Source: Streptomyces sp. NRRL S-37
GTDB lineage: Bacteria > Actinomycetota > Actinomycetes > Streptomycetales > Streptomycetaceae
DNA: 64,000 bases
Assembly: GCF_000721605.1 (NCBI RefSeq)
Contig: NZ_JOIZ01000019.1
Coordinates: 124,001-188,000 of the forward strand
Direction of reading: 5' to 3'
Under the pieces are notes generated by a model, which had not been told where the DNA came from, did not search any database, and saw only the letters and a program-made list of their open reading frames with translations. Both the position numbers and the translations under genes were made by a program. Shown here in pieces: positions 1-8,438 of the stretch; position 1 is the first letter of the stretch; every line of letters begins with the position of its first letter.

Positions 1-588
1 GGGGAGGACGACCCGGCCGTCTACGAGGCGTTCAACCAGCTGGCCGCGGCCGCGGAGACGTACGACGAACTGCTCTACGACCGCTATGACGAAGTCACCC
101 CCTTCGAGATCCCCGGCGCGGAGGACGCGCCGCCCTACACCGGTCCCGAGGAACCGGCGGCGCTCAGCGTGCTGATCCGCCGCGACTACGCCGTCGTGGA
201 ACCCCAGCGGCTGCGCGCGCACGCCCAGCGGATCGAGGCGGCGGACGACGAGACCTCGGAGGCGTCGGGCACCGTCCACGGCGCGCTCGGCCTGCTGTTC
301 GGCGAGTTCGAGCCGGACGAGATCGCCTCCCGGCACAAGGAGTTCGGTCTGGAGGAAGGCGACTCCACGCTCTGGGTGACGGCATCGGACGACCCCGCGG
401 AACCCGGCGAGTGGCTGGAGGCGCCGTTCGAGCAGGTGGACCCGCAGCAGGTGGTGTGCCGCTTCGACGTCAGCGCGGTCTTCGACGACGACGGGGACCT
501 CGACGACGACGAGGAGGACCTGGAGGACGAGCTGGATCCGGGCCTGGACGAGGACGGGGACCTGGAACCCCTCGACGCGGACCGCTGA
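1..588 (+). CDS. Conserved hypothetical protein with acidic tail (5' end outside window)
   Basis: The reading frame is open from the first base, so the start lies upstream; 195 residues are visible before a TGA. The visible part begins GEDDPAVYEAF and looks like a soluble alpha/beta protein. The last 35 residues or so are very rich in Asp and Glu (runs such as DDDEEDLEDEL), a low-complexity acidic tail. I recognise no catalytic motif and do not assign a function. The gene converges on the RecD-like gene, with a strong hairpin between them. Codon use matches the neighbours, so it is very likely a real gene, but the product is unknown. Confidence 0.8.
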   Translation, partial: GEDDPAVYEAFNQLAAAAETYDELLYDRYDEVTPFEIPGAEDAPPYTGPEEPAALSVLIRRDYAVVEPQRLRAHAQRIEAADDETSEASGTVHGALGLLFGEFEPDEIASRHKEFGLEEGDSTLWVTASDDPAEPGEWLEAPFEQVDPQQVVCRFDVSAVFDDDGDLDDDEEDLEDELDPGLDEDGDLEPLDADR

Positions 589-605
589 CCGCACCCGCCC
601 CGCAC

Positions 606-632
606 GGCGGCGGCACCCCCGGTGCCGCCGCC
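606..632. terminator. Bidirectional hairpin between convergent genes
   Basis: A perfect 12-bp inverted repeat (606-617 pairing with 621-632) with a 3-base loop lies 18 bases after the stop of the upstream gene and 17 bases beyond the stop of the convergent one. There is no T tract, which is common for Streptomyces terminators. Confidence 0.6.
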
Positions 633-648
633 CGCGCACGGGCCGGGA

Positions 649-2712
649 TCAGCCCTCCGCCACCGGCACCTGCGGGGCCAGCAGCTCCGGCAGCCGGGTG
701 GTCCGCGGCTTCGCCGTCACCTCGGCCACGGCGCGCGGCAGCGCCTGCTCCACGCCGTGCACCACGGACAGATGCCGGTCGGCCCTGCTGAACGCCGTGT
801 ACACCCAGGGCCGGCTCAGCGCCGGCACGGCGTCACCGGGCAGCACTACGACCACCGCGGGCCACCGGCAGCCCACCGCCTGGTGCGCGGTCAGCGCCCA
901 CCCGTGCCGCACGGACGACTCCACCCGCTCCCTCGGTACGACGATCTCCTCACCCCCGCACTCCAGGTGCAGCCCCTCGCCGTCGGCCCGCACCACGCGG
1001 CCCGGCAGCGTACGTCCCGGAGCGGGGGAGTAGGCGACCCGGTCACCCGGATCGAACCCGCCGAAGCGCCCCGGCCCCGGGTTCAGCCGCTCCTTCAGCG
1101 CCGCGTTCAGCACACGCGTCCCCACCGCGCCCCCGTGCCCCGGGGTGATCACCCGGGTCTCCTCGGCCGGTACCCCGATCGCGCGCGGCACCGAGTCCGC
1201 CACCAGCTGCACGGTCCGGTGCACGGCCTCTCCCGCGTCCCGCACCGGCACGATCACGACCTCCTTGCCGGGCGCCGCCACCTGGTTCAGCTCGCCGACC
1301 CCGATCCCCGAGACCAGCTCGCCCAGCGGGCCGGGATCCGGCCGCCGTGAGGCGATCTGCGGGCAGACCCGCGCCGCCAGCAGATCCGCGAACACCCGCC
1401 CGGGCCCCACCGACCACAGCACTCCCGGATCACCGGCCAGCACCAGCCGCGCCCCGTCCGGCAGCGACTCCGTCACCAGCGCGGCGGTCTCCACGTCCAG
1501 CTGCGGGGCGTCGAGCACCACCAGCAGATCCACGTCCAGCGCCCCGTCGGCGTCCCGCCCGGGCCCCTCGGCACCGGACAGCAGCCCCGCGACGGTGGCG
1601 ACCCCGGCCCCCTCGACCAGTCCCGCGAACCGGGCACGCCCCACCGGACCGTGGGCGGCGGCCCAGACCCGCAGCCCCAGACCTCGCGCGGCGCTCACCA
1701 GCGCCGCGGGATCGGCCAGCGAGGCCTCCCCACCGGTGTGCAGCACCAGCCCGTGCCCGGCGACCGCCCGGATCAGCTCACCCGCGGAACCCTCCGCCGA
1801 GGCGGCCGCACGCTCCCACTCCTCACCCGCGCCGTCCGGCCCGGTCACGGAGTTGACCAGCCGGGCCAGCCCGTCGGCCAGACTCTCCTCGGCCATCGCA
1901 TACCGCTCCAGCCCCACCAGCACCCGGACCGGCCGCTCCTCGTCCTCCCCGGCGTCACCGGCTTCGCCGGCGGCGTCCTGGAAAACGAGCACGTCCCCCT
2001 CCGAGGCGGCGTCCCGCACGGCCTCCTCGGGCTCCGGCACCCCCTGCCGCCCCAGCGCGGTGACCAGCGCGGCCATCTCCAGCACGGTGTGCCCGGCGAG
2101 CGCGGCCTGCTCCAGCAGCCACACGGTGACCGCCCGCCCCCGCCGCTCGTCGTCCGGCCCCGTCCCGGCGCCGAGCAGCGCACGGGCGAACCCGTCCGCC
2201 TGCTCGGGCCGCACCCCGGGAACCCGCAGCAACTGCCAGGGATCGGCGCGCAGCACATCGGCGCCCCCGTCCCCGAACACACCGGCGGCCTGGACGGCAA
2301 GCCCCTCCGGCGCACCCCCCTGGACCAGCACCCCCCGCACGTCCTCGACGGCACCGGCGGCCGGAGCCACCGGGCGGGGGGCCGCCTCCGGTGCCCGCCG
2401 CACGGGTTCGGGAGCGGGCCGCCGCGGCGCGGTCCCGGCCTCCTCGAACACGGTGGTGGCCGGCTTCTCACCGCTCTCCACGGCCCGCACGGCGGCCAGC
2501 AGATCCGCGGCCGTGCCGCTCAGCTTGCCCCCGGCCTCGATCGGACCCTGCCGCTCCGCCTTCCGCCGCTCGATCCGCTCCCGCTCCACACGCTGCGCGA
2601 CCAGCTCCGCCTCGGCCTCGGACACCTGCGCGCCCTCGGACACCTGCGCGCCCTCGGCGGGCGTCCCCGGCTCCTCGGCGTCCTCCGCGGTCTCGGGCGG
2701 CTCCGTGCTCAC
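649..2712 (-). CDS. RecD-like helix-hairpin-helix protein with degenerate helicase motifs
   Basis: This 687-residue protein resembles RecD2-type superfamily 1 helicases. A charged N-terminal region of about 120 residues is followed by a helix-hairpin-helix segment (PWQLLRVPGVRPEQADGF, near residue 155-175) and then two RecA-like halves. The C-terminal half keeps recognisable motifs: LTAHQAVGCRW, which matches the RecD THxxQG motif, and YTAFSRADRHLSVV, the arginine-finger motif VI. Where Walker A (GxxGxGKT) should stand I see only VLHTGGEASLADPA, and the Walker B equivalent reads LLVVLDAPQLD without Glu. ATP hydrolysis is therefore doubtful. The GTG start overlaps the stop of the aldo/keto reductase by four bases, implying translational coupling. 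Residues 20-32 contain a duplicated EGAQVS. Confidence 0.75.
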   Translation of the reverse strand: MSTEPPETAEDAEEPGTPAEGAQVSEGAQVSEAEAELVAQRVERERIERRKAERQGPIEAGGKLSGTAADLLAAVRAVESGEKPATTVFEEAGTAPRRPAPEPVRRAPEAAPRPVAPAAGAVEDVRGVLVQGGAPEGLAVQAAGVFGDGGADVLRADPWQLLRVPGVRPEQADGFARALLGAGTGPDDERRGRAVTVWLLEQAALAGHTVLEMAALVTALGRQGVPEPEEAVRDAASEGDVLVFQDAAGEAGDAGEDEERPVRVLVGLERYAMAEESLADGLARLVNSVTGPDGAGEEWERAAASAEGSAGELIRAVAGHGLVLHTGGEASLADPAALVSAARGLGLRVWAAAHGPVGRARFAGLVEGAGVATVAGLLSGAEGPGRDADGALDVDLLVVLDAPQLDVETAALVTESLPDGARLVLAGDPGVLWSVGPGRVFADLLAARVCPQIASRRPDPGPLGELVSGIGVGELNQVAAPGKEVVIVPVRDAGEAVHRTVQLVADSVPRAIGVPAEETRVITPGHGGAVGTRVLNAALKERLNPGPGRFGGFDPGDRVAYSPAPGRTLPGRVVRADGEGLHLECGGEEIVVPRERVESSVRHGWALTAHQAVGCRWPAVVVVLPGDAVPALSRPWVYTAFSRADRHLSVVHGVEQALPRAVAEVTAKPRTTRLPELLAPQVPVAEG
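2616..2651. repeat. 18-bp tandem duplication inside the RecD-like gene
   Basis: Two exact adjacent copies of an 18-bp unit (2616-2633 and 2634-2651) encode the repeated GAQVSE in the disordered N-terminal region. It is in frame and probably slippage-prone. Confidence 0.8.
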
Positions 2713-3695
2713 AGCGTGCTCCAGTCGTGATCGGGATAGCGGTGCACGGGCGCCGACACGTCGTCGAGCGCCCGGCAGATCTCGTCAGGAAGACTAAGCG
2801 CCTCCACTGACAACGCCGCCGTGAGCTGCCGCGCGGTGCGCGCGCCGACGATGGGGGCGGCCACACCGGGACGGTCACGGACCCAGGCGAGGGCCACCTG
2901 CAGCGCGGTCACGGCGAGCCCGTCCGCCGCCGTGGTCACGGCGTCCACGATGCGGCTCGCCGTGTCGTCGAGATACGGCGCGACGAACGGGGCGAGATGC
3001 TCCGAGGCGCCCCGGGAGTCCACCGGCGCGGCGTCGTTGCGGTACTTGCCGGTGAGTACGCCCCGGCCGAGCGGCGAGGACGGCAGCAGCCCGATGCCCA
3101 GATCGAGCGCGGCGGGAAGGACCTCGCGCTCCACGCCCCGCTGGAGCAGCGAGTACTCCATCTGGGTGCTCGCCAGCCGGGTCCGCGCGCCCGGCGCGGC
3201 GAGCTGCCAGGTCGCCGCCTTGGCCAGCTGCCAGCCGCAGAAGTTGGAGACACCGGCGTAGCGCACGCGCCCGCTGCCGACGGCGATGTCGAGCGCCTCC
3301 AGCGTCTCGTCCAACGGGGTGGCGGGGTCGTAGGCGTGGACGTGCCACACGTCGACGTAGTCGGTGCCGAGGCGGGCGAGCGAGGCGTCCAGGGCGGAGA
3401 GCAGATGACCGCGCGAGCCGTCGAACCGGCGGTCCGGGTCGGGTACGCTCCCGGCCTTCGTCGAGATGACGAGGTCCCGGCGGGGGACGAGTCCCTCCAT
3501 CAGCCTGCCGAGCAGGTACTCGGACTCTCCGTCGCCGTACACGTCGGCGGTGTCGACGAGGGTCCCGCCGGCTTCCCAGAAGGTCTTCAGGAGGTCCGCG
3601 GCGTCGTGCTCGTCGGTGTCCCGACCCCAGGTCAGGGTCCCGAGCCCGATCCGGGACACACGCAGGCCGGTACGGCCGAGATGCCTCTGCTCCAT
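2709..3695 (-). CDS. Aldo/keto reductase
   Basis: A 328-residue NAD(P)H-dependent oxidoreductase of the aldo/keto reductase superfamily, a cytosolic TIM barrel. The N-terminus MEQRHLGRTGLRVSRIGLG is the classic start of the family. The catalytic tetrad is visible as Asp and Tyr in DTADVYGDGESEYLLG, Lys in VISTKAGS and His in VWHVHAYD. The C-terminal part has the cofactor-binding segment IVGARTARQL. I chose the ATG at 3695 because it begins the conserved region; the frame stays open further upstream without family similarity. Its TGA overlaps the GTG of the RecD-like gene, so the two are probably co-transcribed. It is divergent from the F420 oxidoreductase. The substrate cannot be inferred. 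Confidence 0.9.
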   Translation of the reverse strand: MEQRHLGRTGLRVSRIGLGTLTWGRDTDEHDAADLLKTFWEAGGTLVDTADVYGDGESEYLLGRLMEGLVPRRDLVISTKAGSVPDPDRRFDGSRGHLLSALDASLARLGTDYVDVWHVHAYDPATPLDETLEALDIAVGSGRVRYAGVSNFCGWQLAKAATWQLAAPGARTRLASTQMEYSLLQRGVEREVLPAALDLGIGLLPSSPLGRGVLTGKYRNDAAPVDSRGASEHLAPFVAPYLDDTASRIVDAVTTAADGLAVTALQVALAWVRDRPGVAAPIVGARTARQLTAALSVEALSLPDEICRALDDVSAPVHRYPDHDWSTL

Positions 3696-3832
3696 GAACG
3701 CCGAGATTACTGGCCGGAGCGCGAGGTGGGAGGGCCTGTGGACAACGGATTTCCGGCCCGGCGGGCGCAGGTCCCCCGCCCCCGCCGGGCCGAAAGCCGC
3801 GCCGCGGTCCTCCCGCCCGCCCACCGGAGGTA

Positions 3833-3838
3833 TATGGT
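3833..3838 (+). promoter_or_regulatory. Candidate -10 element of the F420 oxidoreductase gene
   Basis: TATGGT lies 43 bases before the ATG at 3882, in the 186-base gap shared with the divergent aldo/keto reductase. No convincing -35 is visible. Confidence 0.3.
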
Positions 3839-3881
3839 CTCCGCACCAACGACGTTACTCATCGGTAAGGGGAAAGCCGCC

Positions 3882-4937
3882 ATGCAGCTAGGGATCAACC
3901 TCGGCTACTGGGGTGCCGGAATGGACGCGGACAACCTCGCCGTGGCCCAGGAGGCGGACCGCCTCGGATACGCCGTCTGCTGGGCCGCGGAGGCCTACGG
4001 CTCCGACGCCGCCACCGTCCTCACCTGGGTCGCCGCCCGGACCCAGCGCATCGACGTCGGCTCGGCCATCTTCCAGATCCCCGCCCGCCAGCCCGCGATG
4101 ACCGCGATGACGGCCGCCACCCTGGACTCCCTCTCCCAGGGCCGCTTCCGCCTCGGCCTCGGCGTCTCCGGCCCCCAGGTCTCCGAGGGCTGGTACGGCG
4201 TCAAGTTCGACAAGCCGCTGGCCCGCACCCGCGAGTACGTCGAGATCATCCGCAAGGCCATGACCCGCGAACGCCTCACCCACGACGGCGAGCACTGGAC
4301 CCTCCCCCTCCCCGGCGGCCCCGGCAAGCCCATCAAGCTCACCGTGCACCCCCAGCGCGAGCACATCCCCCTCTACATCGCCGCCATCGGCCCGAAGAAC
4401 CTCGAACAGACCGGCGAGATCGCCGACGGCGCCCTGCTGATCTTCCCCTCCGCCGACCACCTCGAGGACACCGCCGTCAAGCACCTCCGCGCGGGCCGCG
4501 AGAAGGCCGGCAAGACCCTCGACGGCTTCGACATCTGCCCCACCGTCCCCCTCGCCGTGGGCGACGACAAGGACGTCACCACCCTCGCCGACACCTTCCG
4601 CCCCTACACCGCGCTGTACGTCGGCGGCATGGGCAGCCGCAAGCAGAACTTCTACAACCAGCTCGCCCGGCGCATGGGCTACGAGCAGGAGGCCGCCGAG
4701 ATCCAGGACAAGTACCTGTCCGGCGACAAGCAGGGCGCGGCAGCGGCCGTCCCCCACGACCTGATCGACCGGACGACCCTCCTCGGCTCCGTCGACCGCA
4801 TCGCCGACCGGATGAAGGCCTACGCCGCCGCCGGGGTCACCACCCTCACCCTCGCCCCGGCCGGCTTCACGCTCGACGAGCGCCTGGCATCGCTCCGCGC
4901 CGGCACCGAGGCCCTGGAACGCGCGGGCCTCGCGTAG
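3882..4937 (+). CDS. LLM-class F420-dependent oxidoreductase
   Basis: A 351-residue member of the luciferase-like monooxygenase fold that, in actinobacteria, usually uses coenzyme F420. It starts MQLGINLGYWGAGMDADNL and continues with the family segments LGYAVCWAAEAYGSDA, VGSAIFQIPARQPAMTAM and GRFRLGLGVSGPQVSEGWYG. The C-terminal half has YVGGMGSRKQNFYNQLARRMGY, typical of the actinobacterial subfamily. The ATG at 3882 is preceded by GGTAAGGGGA at a good distance. The frame is open upstream but without family similarity. It forms a divergent pair with the aldo/keto reductase and is followed by a 217-base gap. The substrate is not known from sequence. Confidence 0.92.
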   Translation: MQLGINLGYWGAGMDADNLAVAQEADRLGYAVCWAAEAYGSDAATVLTWVAARTQRIDVGSAIFQIPARQPAMTAMTAATLDSLSQGRFRLGLGVSGPQVSEGWYGVKFDKPLARTREYVEIIRKAMTRERLTHDGEHWTLPLPGGPGKPIKLTVHPQREHIPLYIAAIGPKNLEQTGEIADGALLIFPSADHLEDTAVKHLRAGREKAGKTLDGFDICPTVPLAVGDDKDVTTLADTFRPYTALYVGGMGSRKQNFYNQLARRMGYEQEAAEIQDKYLSGDKQGAAAAVPHDLIDRTTLLGSVDRIADRMKAYAAAGVTTLTLAPAGFTLDERLASLRAGTEALERAGLA

Positions 4938-5154
4938 TCCTCACGGCCGTGGTGGGGGCTCGGGGGTCCACCCCGCCACGGCCGTCACCCACACCAACGC
5001 CCGCCGGCCCACCCGGTCACGCTCCCGCGCCCCCGCCCCGTACCCCTTTCGGCGGAGCCGCCCGGCGCACCTGTTGCCGCCCCGCCCCCCGCGCACTTGA
5101 CTCTTCCTTTGCGGAACTTCGGAACCGTGAAAGCCCGCGGAGAGGTGGCCCACC

Positions 5155-5943
5155 ATGCTTTCGGCCAAGAGTCTGTTCCAGGAGATCCTCGACAACGACG
5201 AGTCCTTCGCCCTGTTCTGCTCCATCGCCGCGAGCGGCGAGTCCCAGGGCGGCTGGGAGAACGCCCGGATCGCCGCGCTGGTCCCCGGGACCCAGCGCGA
5301 ACTCGCCCCCAAGATCGCCAGACACGGCGCCGACGAGGACAAGCACGGCCGCATCTTCAACGCCCTGATGAGGAAGCGCGGCCTGAAACCCGTCCCGGTC
5401 CCCCCGGAGACCGACTACACGATGCTCCTCGAGAACAAGGGCATCGGTCTGGCCCACAGCCGGCTGAAGCGCGACGAACCGCTCACCGTGCGGGACATCG
5501 TCACCTACCTCGCCCACAGCAGGGTCACCGAACAACGCGCCTCCGAGCAGATGACCCTGCTCCGCAGGCACTTCGCCGACCACCCCGACCTCGGCCGCGC
5601 GGTCAGGATGATCTCCGACGACGAGGACAACCACCTCGCCTACTGCCACGAGGAACTGCTGCGCCTCGCGTACGCCGGACACGGCCGCGAGATCCAGCGC
5701 ACCCTGCGCGCGTGCGCGCTCGCGGAGATCCGCGTCCACCGGGACGTCAGCCTGGCGGTGATGGCCCGCATGGGCCGCATCCTCGGCTGGTCCGGGCCCA
5801 AGGCGGCGGTCCTCGCGGCGGGCATCCACGCGGTGTACGCGTACGAACGCCTGGGCGGCTGGCGCCGCATGGTCTCCCTCAGGACGCCCGCCCGCCGCGA
5901 CGCGCTCGGCGGCCCCGTGACCCCGGAACCGGAGCTCGCGTGA
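5155..5943 (+). CDS. Ferritin-like domain protein
   Basis: A 262-residue, mainly helical, soluble protein. Two acidic/His clusters fit a di-iron four-helix bundle: ARHGADEDKHGRIF near residue 58-72 and SDDEDNHLAYCHEE near 153-166, each containing the E/DxxH pattern expected of ferritin-like proteins. The C-terminal stretch (PKAAVLAAGIHAVYAYERLGGWRR) is more hydrophobic and could touch the membrane. The ATG at 5155 follows AGAGGTGG. A TTGACT hexamer at 5097 could be the -35 of its promoter, but the matching -10 is poor. The stop codon lies at the first arm of a strong hairpin. The substrate is unknown; a redox or metal-handling role is inference from the fold. Confidence 0.8.
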   Translation: MLSAKSLFQEILDNDESFALFCSIAASGESQGGWENARIAALVPGTQRELAPKIARHGADEDKHGRIFNALMRKRGLKPVPVPPETDYTMLLENKGIGLAHSRLKRDEPLTVRDIVTYLAHSRVTEQRASEQMTLLRRHFADHPDLGRAVRMISDDEDNHLAYCHEELLRLAYAGHGREIQRTLRACALAEIRVHRDVSLAVMARMGRILGWSGPKAAVLAAGIHAVYAYERLGGWRRMVSLRTPARRDALGGPVTPEPELA

Positions 5944-5969
5944 CCGGTCACCGGCCGCTGGTGACCGGT
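5943..5969. terminator. Hairpin between ferritin-like gene and corA
   Basis: A perfect 10-bp inverted repeat (5943-5952 with 5960-5969) and a 7-base loop begin at the last base of the TGA. The gap to the convergent corA gene contains further copies of ACCGG/CCGGT steps. Confidence 0.55.
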
Positions 5970-6012
5970 TGTCGGCCGCCGGTCACGGACCACCGGCCAC
6001 CGGCACAGCCCT

Positions 6013-7008
6013 TCACATCCACCCCCGCCGCTTGAACAGCCGGAACAACAGCACCTCCAGCGCCACCATCACCACGATCACCACCGGATACGACCACTCC
6101 CACCGCAGCTCCGGCATGTGCTCGAAGTTCATCCCGTAGATCCCCGCGAGCATCGTGGGGATCGCGGCCATGGCCGCCCACGCGGAGATCTTCCGCATGT
6201 CGTCGTTCTGCCGCACGCTCATCTGCGCCAGATGCGCCGAGAGGATGTCCGAGACCAGCCGGTCCAGCCCCTCCACGGACTCGTTCACCCGGGTGAGGTG
6301 GTCGTGCACGTCACGGAAGAAGGGCCGCGCCCTGTCCTCCACGAACGGCACCCCCGCCCCGTACGAGCCCACCCCCGCCAGTCGCGTCATCGGCAGCGCC
6401 AGCGGCCCGGTCGCGCGGCGGAACTCCAGGATCTGCCGCTTGAAGTTGTAGATCTTGGACGCGGTGTGCCGCGACCCCCCGCCGTCGGGGGTGAAGACCT
6501 CCGCCTCCAGCTCCTCCAGGTCGGTCTGCAGCTCGGTCGCCACGTCCAGGTAGTGGTCGACGACGGCGTCGGCGATCGCGTACAGCACCGACGTGGGCCC
6601 CTCGCCCAGCAGCTCGGGCTCCCGCTCCAGCCGCCGCCGTACGGCCTTGAGCGGCGCGCCCTCGCCGTGCCGTACGGTCACCGCGAAGGAGTCACCGAGG
6701 AAGATCATGACCTCGCCGGAGGAGACCGTGTCGCTCCGCGGCTCGTACACGACCGGTTTCAGCACCACGAAGAGCGAGTCGTCGTACACCTCCAGCTTGG
6801 GCCGCTGATGAGCCTTGAGGGCGTCCTCGACCGCCAGCGGATGCAGGCCGAACTCCTGCGTGACCAGGTCGAACTCGTCCGCCGTCGGTTCGTGCAGCCC
6901 GATCCAGACGAACCCCCCGGCCGACCGCGCCTCGTCCAGCGCGTCGGAGAAGTCCTGGGGCCCCTCCGACCGATGCCCCTCCCGGTAGATGGCACAGTCG
7001 ACGATCAC
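6013..7008 (-). CDS. corA: CorA-family magnesium/cobalt transporter
   Basis: A 331-residue inner-membrane divalent cation channel of the CorA MIT superfamily, which works as a pentamer. The long cytoplasmic N-terminal domain includes GFVWIGLHEPTADEFD and the helical segment ILEFRRATGPLALPM. The C-terminus has the two membrane helices with the signature YGMNFEHMPEL in the periplasmic loop and a basic tail FRLFKRRGWM. I prefer the GTG at 7008, preceded by GAGAGAGGAG at ten bases; an in-frame GTG at 7017 is an alternative. It is divergent from the histidine phosphatase across a 62-base gap. Which ion it carries cannot be read from the sequence. Confidence 0.92.
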   Translation of the reverse strand: MIVDCAIYREGHRSEGPQDFSDALDEARSAGGFVWIGLHEPTADEFDLVTQEFGLHPLAVEDALKAHQRPKLEVYDDSLFVVLKPVVYEPRSDTVSSGEVMIFLGDSFAVTVRHGEGAPLKAVRRRLEREPELLGEGPTSVLYAIADAVVDHYLDVATELQTDLEELEAEVFTPDGGGSRHTASKIYNFKRQILEFRRATGPLALPMTRLAGVGSYGAGVPFVEDRARPFFRDVHDHLTRVNESVEGLDRLVSDILSAHLAQMSVRQNDDMRKISAWAAMAAIPTMLAGIYGMNFEHMPELRWEWSYPVVIVVMVALEVLLFRLFKRRGWM

Positions 7009-7057
7009 GAAACGCACTCTCCTCTCTCTCGGCGGACACCACACCCGCGCGTACGCC

Positions 7058-7063
7058 TACCCT
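7058..7063 (+). promoter_or_regulatory. -10 hexamer of a probably leaderless promoter (phosphatase gene)
   Basis: TACCCT ends seven bases before the ATG at 7071 and no Shine-Dalgarno is present, so transcription would start at or next to the start codon. Confidence 0.45.
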
Positions 7064-7070
7064 GGGCCGC

Positions 7071-7757
7071 ATGCCCACGTTGCTCCTGGTCCGGCACGGA
7101 CGCTCCACCGCCAACACCGAGGGACTGCTCGCCGGATGGACGCCCGGCGTCGCCCTCGACGACCGCGGCGCCGCCCAGGCCGCCGCCCTGCCCGGACGGC
7201 TCGCCGGGCTGCCGCTGGCCGAGATCGTCACCAGCCCGCTCCAGCGCTGCCAGGAGACGATCCGGCCGCTGCTGGAGGAACGCCCCGGTCTCACCCCGCA
7301 CACCGACGACCGCATCGGCGAGTGCCACTACGGCGACTGGTCCGGCCGCAAACTCGTCGAGCTCAAGGACGAGCCCCTGATGGAGGTGGTGCAGGCACAC
7401 CCGTCGGCGGCGGCCTTCCCCGGCGGGGAGTCCATGCGCGCGATGCAGACACGCGCCGCCGAGGCGGTGCGCGAATGGAACGCGCGTGTGGAACGCGATC
7501 ACGGCGCCGACGCCGTGTACCTCATGTGCTCGCACGGCGACATCATCAAGTCTCTCGTCGCGGACGCACTCGGACTTCATCTCGACCTCTTCCAGCGGAT
7601 TTCCGTTGAACCGTGTTCCATCACCGCGATCCGTTACACACGGTTGCGCCCCTTTCTCGTCCGCCTCGGCGACACCGGTGACTTCGCGTCCCTGGCGCCG
7701 CGCGAGGAACCGCCGGCCGGTGACGCCACGGTCGGGGGCGGCGCGGGCGCACCGTGA
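7071..7757 (+). CDS. Histidine phosphatase family protein (MSMEG_4193-like)
   Basis: A 228-residue protein of the phosphoglycerate-mutase-like histidine phosphatase superfamily, cytosolic. The phosphohistidine motif LVRHGRSTAN is at residues 6-15, the acid/arginine segment SPLQRCQETI near 54-63 and the second catalytic His in MCSHGDIIKSL. The last 25 residues are a Gly/Pro-rich tail. The subgroup sits next to DUF3090 and mshC in many actinobacteria, including mycobacteria (Rv2135c). It is probably the first gene of a leaderless transcript that continues into the DUF3090 and kinase-like genes. The substrate is not known; small-molecule phosphates or a phosphoprotein are both possible. Confidence 0.9.
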   Translation: MPTLLLVRHGRSTANTEGLLAGWTPGVALDDRGAAQAAALPGRLAGLPLAEIVTSPLQRCQETIRPLLEERPGLTPHTDDRIGECHYGDWSGRKLVELKDEPLMEVVQAHPSAAAFPGGESMRAMQTRAAEAVREWNARVERDHGADAVYLMCSHGDIIKSLVADALGLHLDLFQRISVEPCSITAIRYTRLRPFLVRLGDTGDFASLAPREEPPAGDATVGGGAGAP

Positions 7758-7847
7758 TCGTCGGGCGCAGTAGGGTGAAGCGTTCGCAGGAGTGCGTCCC
7801 CGTGCACACAGCCGCCCTTAACCCACGACTCTCAATGGAGACAGGAC

Positions 7848-8438
7848 GTGTCCCGTCAGGTGTTCCTCTACGACCAACCGGAACGTTTCGTGGCCGGCAC
7901 GGTCGGACTGCCAGGGCGCCGTACGTTCTTCCTCCAGGCCTCCGCCGGCTCCCGGGTGACCAGCGTGGCTCTGGAGAAGACCCAGGTCGCGGCGCTCGCC
8001 GAGCGGATGGACGAACTGCTCGACGAAGTCGTGCGCCGCAGCGGCGGCAGCGCCGCGGTGCCCGCGATGACGCCGGCCGAGACCACCGACAGCGCCCCGC
8101 TGGACACCCCCGTGGAGGAGGAGTTCCGCGTCGGCACCATGGCGCTCGCCTGGGACGGTGAGGAGCAGCGCATGATCGTCGAGGCGCAGGCGCTCGTCGA
8201 ACTGGACGCCGACTCCGAGGAGGACCTCGCCGAGGCCGAGGAGCGGCTGCTCCAGGACGAGGAGAACGGACCCCCGATGCTCCGCGTCCGGCTCACCGGC
8301 GCGCAGGCCCGGGCCTTCGCCAAGCGCGCCCTCGACATCGTCAACGCCGGGCGGCCGCCGTGCCCGCTGTGCAGCCTCCCGCTCGACCCGGAAGGACACG
8401 TATGTCCGCGCCAGAACGGATACCGCCGCGGAGCGTGA
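7848..8438 (+). CDS. DUF3090 family protein with C-terminal zinc ribbon
   Basis: A 196-residue actinobacterial protein of unknown function (DUF3090, the Rv2134c type). It starts SRQVFLYDQPERFVAGTVG and has a central acidic helix (ADSEEDLAEAEERLL). It ends in a likely zinc-binding knuckle, CPLCSLPLDPEGHVCPRQNG, which has three Cys and one His. The GTG at 7848 follows GGAGACAGGAC. The following gene starts inside its 3' end (37-base overlap in another frame), so the two are translationally coupled. Conserved linkage with a histidine phosphatase, a kinase-like protein and mshC suggests a shared pathway, but no biochemical role can be assigned from sequence. Confidence 0.88.
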   Translation: MSRQVFLYDQPERFVAGTVGLPGRRTFFLQASAGSRVTSVALEKTQVAALAERMDELLDEVVRRSGGSAAVPAMTPAETTDSAPLDTPVEEEFRVGTMALAWDGEEQRMIVEAQALVELDADSEEDLAEAEERLLQDEENGPPMLRVRLTGAQARAFAKRALDIVNAGRPPCPLCSLPLDPEGHVCPRQNGYRRGA

